Source of the DNA: Syntrophorhabdaceae bacterium
Lineage (GTDB): Bacteria > Desulfobacterota > Syntrophorhabdia > Syntrophorhabdales > Syntrophorhabdaceae
Reading direction: 5' to 3'
Length of the DNA stretch: 18,732 nucleotides
NCBI GenBank assembly: GCA_026416315.1
Contig: JAOAFK010000234.1
Location: 1 to 18,732, forward strand
Shown here: positions 15,289 through 18,732 of the stretch, one piece after another
Layout of the letters: each line of letters begins with the position of its first letter
Position numbering within the stretch: the first letter of the stretch is position 1
Made by a program: the position numbers and the translations under genes
Notes under the pieces: generated by a model
Seen by the model: the letters and a program-made list of their open reading frames with translations, nothing else
Told to the model about the DNA's origin: nothing
Database searches by the model: none

Positions 15289-15702
15289 TTATAACTTTAC
15301 TATCTCGAAAGATAGCTGACCGTCTTCATACTTGATGGGTCTTACAGAAACATCCATCCCAGTTTTTATATCTTCAGGTTTTAAGTCCTTGGAAAGCCTT
15401 GCAAAGAGTTTGAGGCCTCCTTCAAATTCAACAACACCCATTGTATATGGACAGTCAGCCTCAAATCCAAATGGGGCATAATACGCAATGGTGTAAGTCT
15501 CAAGCTTTCCCTTTTTTGGCATCTCAAACCAATCCATTTCATTGGAAAAGCAGGCAGCACAATCAGCCCTTGGTGGAAAATATTTTGCACCGCATTTTTT
15601 ACATACTGTTCCGTTTATTTTACCCTCTGCAAGAAAATCCACAAACTTTGCTGTCTTGGTTATGGCTGTAAAACTTTTTCTACCAAATTTTTCAAATCCC
15701 AT
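15289..15702 (-). CDS. Zn-ribbon/OB-fold protein (DUF35 family), thiolase partner
   Basis: A 137-residue DUF35 protein. An N-terminal helix is followed by a zinc ribbon with Cys34, Cys37, Cys48 and Cys51 (CKKCGAKYFPPRADCAAC). An OB-fold then includes ETYTIAYYAPFGFEADCPYTMGVVEFEGGLKLFARL. DUF35 proteins bind acyl-CoA and bridge or activate SCP-x-type thiolases, as in the archaeal thiolase/HMG-CoA synthase complex and in steroid or ketone metabolism. The pairing is clear here: the gene starts three bases after the thiolase stop and its GGGAGG ribosome site lies in the last thiolase codons. Transcription then ends at the terminator downstream. The substrate is unknown. Confidence 0.9.
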   Translation of the reverse strand: MGFEKFGRKSFTAITKTAKFVDFLAEGKINGTVCKKCGAKYFPPRADCAACFSNEMDWFEMPKKGKLETYTIAYYAPFGFEADCPYTMGVVEFEGGLKLFARLSKDLKPEDIKTGMDVSVRPIKYEDGQLSFEIVKL

Positions 15703-15705
15703 ATT

Positions 15706-16887
15706 TCACCTCCCGAAAATTGTTACATTAGCATAGAGTCCCACACCGCCAACATTATGAACAAGGCCAATATCAGGTTCACCTGGTACCTGCATGGGAC
15801 CTGCCTCACCTCTTAGTTGTAAAACTATGGTTCTTATCTGGGAACCACCTGTGGCGCCTATGGGATGGCCTTTTGATAAAAGCCCACCATCTATGTTCAC
15901 AGGTATCTTACCCTCTTTGTATGTGGCCTTTTCCCTTATTAACTGCTTTCCTTCACCAGGAGGTGCAAAACCAAGGGCTTCATATGCCATGATCTCTGCA
16001 ATGGTAAAGCAGTCATGAACCTCTGCCACCTTTACATCATTTGGTTTTATCCCCGCCATGTTATAGGCCTGCTCTGCTGCTTTATATGCAGCCCTTAACC
16101 CTTTTGAAAAATCAGGTCTTGCCGCCATGTTCACTGCCTCTGATGCAGCTCCAATCCCTAAAATCCATATAGGTTTTTTAGAAATTGCCTTTGCCTTTTC
16201 TGCATTTGCAAGGATTATACAGGAACTACCATCTGCATTTGCACATGCATCCCCGACCCTAAGGGGCCAGGCAACCGGTGCTGCCATCCTTGCATTAGGA
16301 TTATTGGGGTCAAAGTCATCTTTGGTGACACCTTTTCTGTAAACAGCCCTTTCGTTAATCTGGCCGTATGTGGCTGATTTAATCCTTACATTCATCAAAT
16401 CCTCATGGGTTAAACCATTCTTTGCCATATAGGCCTGGGCATAGAGGGCATAATATGCGGGCATCATGGTTCCAAAAGGTGATTCCCACTGAATATCAGC
16501 ACCACGGCCCATCCTCTCTTGGGATTCAGCAGATGTGATCTCTGACATCTTCTGAAAACCCAGGACAACAACCACATCATGTAATCCTGATTTGATCATG
16601 CTGTATGCAACTTTGACTCCGGTGCTGCTTGAAGAACAAACGGTCTCTATATAGAATGTTGGCTGGGGAATCAATCCAAGGTACTCAGCAAGGACACCAG
16701 CCGGAGACCTCTGTTTGTCGTATTCAGGTGCCGAACAGAATACCGATGCATCTATATCCTTTGTAGTAATCCCTGCATCCTGCATGGCTTCCCTGAATGC
16801 CTCAAAAGCCAATTCTCTGATGGAGCCTTCGTATCCCCTTACAAAGTAACTCTGGCCCACACCTATTACTGCAACATCTTTAGCCAT
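15706..16887 (-). CDS. SCP-x-type thiolase (acetyl-CoA acetyltransferase-like)
   Basis: A 393-residue thiolase-fold enzyme of the sterol-carrier-protein-x/archaeal type, expected to join or cleave acyl-CoA chains. The nucleophile is Cys84 in ETVCSSSSTG. His291 lies in VHDCFTIAE and His341 in GGLLSKGHPIGATG. The C-terminal motif is HNVGGVG at 377-383 instead of the CxG of classical thiolases, which is normal for this subgroup. It forms a two-gene unit with the DUF35 protein immediately downstream. A longer frame opens at a GTG (16900-16902), but AAGGAGG falls inside that extension, five bases before the ATG at 16885-16887. That ATG gives the natural MAKDVAVIGVGQS start and was chosen. No HMG-CoA synthase gene is nearby, so the reaction (beta-oxidation, ketone or branched acyl metabolism) is open. 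Confidence 0.9.
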   Translation of the reverse strand: MAKDVAVIGVGQSYFVRGYEGSIRELAFEAFREAMQDAGITTKDIDASVFCSAPEYDKQRSPAGVLAEYLGLIPQPTFYIETVCSSSSTGVKVAYSMIKSGLHDVVVVLGFQKMSEITSAESQERMGRGADIQWESPFGTMMPAYYALYAQAYMAKNGLTHEDLMNVRIKSATYGQINERAVYRKGVTKDDFDPNNPNARMAAPVAWPLRVGDACANADGSSCIILANAEKAKAISKKPIWILGIGAASEAVNMAARPDFSKGLRAAYKAAEQAYNMAGIKPNDVKVAEVHDCFTIAEIMAYEALGFAPPGEGKQLIREKATYKEGKIPVNIDGGLLSKGHPIGATGGSQIRTIVLQLRGEAGPMQVPGEPDIGLVHNVGGVGLYANVTIFGR

Positions 16888-16892
16888 AAATC

Positions 16893-16898
16893 CCTCCT
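16893..16898 (-). promoter_or_regulatory. Ribosome binding site deciding the thiolase start
   Basis: AGGAGG on the minus strand lies five bases before the ATG at 16885-16887 and immediately after the mltG stop codon (16899-16901). It sets the thiolase start and rules out the GTG five codons earlier. Confidence 0.85.
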
Positions 16899-17906
16899 TC
16901 ACAAATGATTTTTTTTGTTTTTTGCCCTCTGATATAAAATTACATACTTGTTATGAGTACGCATGTCCTCTGAAAAGACATGGGTTCCATCGTTCTTAGA
17001 CACAAAATACAGATAGTTCACAGGCGCTGGATTGAGTACTGCCATGATAGATGTTAAATCAGGGTTGCAGATAGGGCCTTTAGGTAGTCCCTTGATTTTA
17101 TATGTATTATACGGTGTATGTTCCAAAAGGTCCTTTTTTGTTATAGGGAGATTGAACCTTCCTGAACCATAGATAACCGTCGGATCACAGTCAAGGGGCA
17201 TGCCTTTTTTTAACCTGTTGTGGAATACTGCGGAAATTAATGGTTTTTCATCCTTTATCTTTGCCTCTTTTTCAATCATGGAAGCAAGGGTCAATACCTT
17301 ATGGACATCAAGGTTCAACTCCTCCATCCTCTTTCTCATATCCTCTCTATCAAAGATATGAAGCATTTTCTTCACAATGAGCTCTATGAATTTGTCAAGG
17401 TCTATTTCTTTGCTGTAGAAATATGTATCGGGATACAGATATCCCTCTATGGAATCTCCAGTTATATTCAATCTTTTGAGCAAATTTTCGTGTTTTGCAA
17501 GTTCTATAAATTCATGTGCTTTAATAAGACCTAACCTATCAAAGACATCTGCCACATTATATATATTATAACCCTCAATAATTTTTATTATATAGATTTT
17601 TCTCTCGCCGTTACCCATTTTCTTTACAATGTCCATGGTAGACATGTTTCTGTTCAGTTCATATTCCCCTGCTATTAATTTTCCGCCATAGAATAAAGAC
17701 ATGAATAGAAACAGATACTTTGATTCAATTATACCCTGTTTTTTTAGCAAATCAGCAATGTCAGTAAGACCCATCCCACTTTTTATAACAACATTTATCT
17801 TTTCATTTTCAAAACCTTTAGGGATACTGGCAAATATTAGTACCTGTGTCGCGAGAAAGAAGAGTATTGATATAACAAGTATTACCTTATGCTGTCTTTT
17901 TAGCAT
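16899..17906 (-). CDS. mltG: Endolytic murein transglycosylase MltG (YceG)
   Basis: Inner-membrane lytic transglycosylase that cuts nascent peptidoglycan strands and so limits glycan length. The 335 residues agree with E. coli MltG (340). A single N-terminal membrane helix lies at about 8-28, then a LysM-like domain (IKSGMGLTDIADLLKKQGII) and the catalytic domain. The catalytic glutamate is about residue 212 in TLASMIEKEAKIKDE, followed by SAVFHNRLKKGMPLDCDPTVIYG and the C-terminal LPKGPICNP with NYLYFVSKNDGTHVFSE. The ATG at 17904-17906 is preferred because AGGGG lies seven bases upstream and it leaves a normal anchor. A longer frame to 17948 would add 14 residues inside ruvX. With this start the gene overlaps ruvX by 20 bases, matching the common ruvX-mltG pairing. 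Confidence 0.95.
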   Translation of the reverse strand: MLKRQHKVILVISILFFLATQVLIFASIPKGFENEKINVVIKSGMGLTDIADLLKKQGIIESKYLFLFMSLFYGGKLIAGEYELNRNMSTMDIVKKMGNGERKIYIIKIIEGYNIYNVADVFDRLGLIKAHEFIELAKHENLLKRLNITGDSIEGYLYPDTYFYSKEIDLDKFIELIVKKMLHIFDREDMRKRMEELNLDVHKVLTLASMIEKEAKIKDEKPLISAVFHNRLKKGMPLDCDPTVIYGSGRFNLPITKKDLLEHTPYNTYKIKGLPKGPICNPDLTSIMAVLNPAPVNYLYFVSKNDGTHVFSEDMRTHNKYVILYQRAKNKKNHL

Positions 17907-18303
17907 CAAGGTACCCCTGAAGGATGATCTGGGATGACATAATATCAATATAAGGTTTTCTTTTTTTGTGTTTTATGCCCGCCATGGAGAATATCCTGTG
18001 TGCCTCGTTTGTAGTAAATCTTTCATCCCATAGTATTACAGGGATGTGAATATGCCTTTTTAAAATATTTACAAAGTCGAGGATATCCTGCGCCTTTTTC
18101 CCAATGGAACCATTAAGGTTTTTTGGCAAACCCACAACAAGTTCACTCACTTCGTATTCTGTTAATATTTTTTCCAGTTCTGTGAGATCTTTTTTTATGG
18201 ATTCCCTTTTTAGCACTGTAAGACCCTGGGCAATAGACCCTGTGGGATCGGACAATGAAATCCCTATTCTTTTATCTCCAACATCAAGACATAATATGCG
18301 CAT
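17887..18303 (-). CDS. ruvX: RuvX/YqgF, Holliday junction resolvase-like RNase H-fold nuclease
   Basis: A 138-residue RNase H-fold protein of the YqgF family, linked to 16S rRNA 5'-end processing and to Holliday-junction or anti-termination roles. Family motifs are all present: LDVGDKRIGISLSDP at the start with Asp7, ELVVGLPKNLNGSIG in the middle, WDERFTTNEA, and the last acidic motif in IDIMSSQIILQGYLD. Length is typical (about 138). The SSQ replaces the more usual AAx in the last motif, probably without effect. There is no Shine-Dalgarno sequence before the ATG at 18301-18303; a perfect TATAAT lies 11 bases upstream. The gene is followed by mltG with a 20-base overlap. Confidence 0.94.
   Translation of the reverse strand: MRILCLDVGDKRIGISLSDPTGSIAQGLTVLKRESIKKDLTELEKILTEYEVSELVVGLPKNLNGSIGKKAQDILDFVNILKRHIHIPVILWDERFTTNEAHRIFSMAGIKHKKRKPYIDIMSSQIILQGYLDAKKTA
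17914..17918 (-). promoter_or_regulatory. Ribosome binding site for mltG inside the end of ruvX
   Basis: AGGGG on the minus strand lies seven bases before the ATG at 17904-17906 and within the last codons of ruvX. It favours the shorter mltG start and suggests translational coupling. Confidence 0.65.
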
Positions 18304-18314
18304 TTTGTTTTTGT

Positions 18315-18342
18315 ATTATAACAGTTTGTAATGAAGATTCAA
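18315..18342 (-). promoter_or_regulatory. Promoter of ruvX-mltG-thiolase-DUF35
   Basis: On the minus strand TTGAAT (18337-18342) is followed after 16 bases by a perfect TATAAT (18315-18320). The ruvX ATG is 11 bases further, so the leader would be about five bases with no room for a Shine-Dalgarno sequence. It lies in the 84-base gap between xseA and ruvX, so the downstream genes may be transcribed apart from xseA. Confidence 0.5.
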
Positions 18343-18387
18343 GAATAAAATTGCCATGATTTAGCATTAAAGGAGTGTAGAATCAGT

Positions 18388-18732
18388 CTAATTTATTGAT
18401 TCTTCTACTATACATTCAAGCTGACCCTTATGGAGGATGATGGAGACACCTTCACCCCTTTGTACCTTCTGGGAATTTATAATCACCTCTTTTGTTTCTT
18501 TTTTTATGGCAATGCTGAATCCCCTTTTTAAAATATTGTGGGGGTTTAAATCACTGAGTCTCTGTGTTAGAGATAGCACCCTCTGCCTTCTATCCATAAA
18601 ATACACTCTAAAATTGTGGATAAGCCTACTTAATAGGTCATCGATATACATCCTATAAGATATGAAAAAGTCCTTTCTTTCTTTTAATTCAACCATTAAT
18701 TTAAATAGGGCAAGCCTTTTTTCCTCAAGAAT
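18388..18732 (-). CDS. xseA: Exodeoxyribonuclease VII large subunit XseA (partial, C-terminal part)
   Basis: The C-terminal 114 residues of XseA, cut by the right edge; the frame stays open to the last base. Exonuclease VII degrades single-stranded DNA from both ends. The visible part is a charged helical stretch (coiled-coil region, with RRQRVLSLTQRLSDL) followed by the family's conserved end: LNPHNILKRGFSIAIKKETKEVI, a GEGVSIILHKGQLECIVEE segment and the stop. The catalytic and OB domains are outside the window. The small subunit gene xseB, often just downstream, is not in the 84-base gap before ruvX. Confidence 0.9.
   Translation of the reverse strand: MLEEKRLALFKLMVELKERKDFFISYRMYIDDLLSRLIHNFRVYFMDRRQRVLSLTQRLSDLNPHNILKRGFSIAIKKETKEVIINSQKVQRGEGVSIILHKGQLECIVEESIN

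Noticed and set aside
17907..17948. Longer MltG start inside ruvX
   Set aside because: The added 14 residues are not membrane-anchor-like, and AGGGG is correctly spaced only for the ATG at 17904-17906.
1..18732. CRISPR array, transposon ends, tRNA or phage genes
   Set aside because: No short regularly spaced repeats, transposase, integrase, or tRNA-like sequence was seen on either strand; the only tandem repeat is the MORN coding array.

Overview
The window is ordinary, densely packed bacterial chromosome of low to moderate GC with no gene-free stretch over 300 bases. No tRNA, rRNA, CRISPR array, insertion sequence or prophage gene is visible. The gene set points to a Gram-negative and probably anaerobic bacterium. 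DnaK carries the insertion in its ATPase domain that is typical of Gram-negative bacteria. A lipid A/LPS-type sugar cluster (ArnT, ArnC and both halves of ArnA) is present. SelB shows that selenocysteine is used. The mix of SelB, a thiolase paired with a DUF35 protein, a surface-adhesin-E-like protein and MORN repeats would suit a Desulfobacterota (former Deltaproteobacteria) or Nitrospirota-like lineage. That placement is an inference from gene content, not from a phylogenetic marker.

Layout. Positions 1-1795 (minus strand) hold pxpA-pxpB-pxpC for 5-oxoproline hydrolysis; pxpC is cut by the left edge. Positions 1965-6230 (plus) hold dnaK-lon behind a good sigma70-type promoter and a perfect Shine-Dalgarno sequence. 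selB (6239-8134, minus) converges on lon. A small carboxymuconolactone-decarboxylase-family gene (8234-8641, plus) starts divergently from selB. Next come two minus-strand genes, a surface-adhesin-E-like protein and an exported MORN-repeat protein. A plus-strand dTDP-4-dehydrorhamnose-reductase-like gene (9894-10784) then meets the arn cluster tail to tail.

The arn cluster (15204 down to 10751, minus) reads arnT, arnC, arnA formyltransferase domain, arnA dehydrogenase domain. ArnA is one fused protein in enterobacteria but two genes here; the second starts at a TTG codon directly after the first gene's stop. ArnB, ArnD and ArnE/F are not in the window. Upstream on the same strand lies xseA (partial), ruvX, mltG, an SCP-x-type thiolase and a DUF35 zinc-ribbon/OB protein. 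ruvX through the DUF35 gene look co-transcribed, and that unit ends at a strong intrinsic terminator (15233-15261) just before arnT.

I found no clear new defence system, mobile system or other new kind of system. The observations most worth following are the split and incomplete Arn pathway, the dnaK-lon pairing without grpE or dnaJ, possible leaderless transcription of pxpA, selB and ruvX, the thiolase/DUF35 pair inside a DNA/cell-wall housekeeping operon, and a palindrome upstream of the small decarboxylase-family gene. Four starts were moved inward from the longest open frame (decarboxylase-family gene, MORN protein, thiolase, MltG) because of Shine-Dalgarno or signal-peptide evidence.
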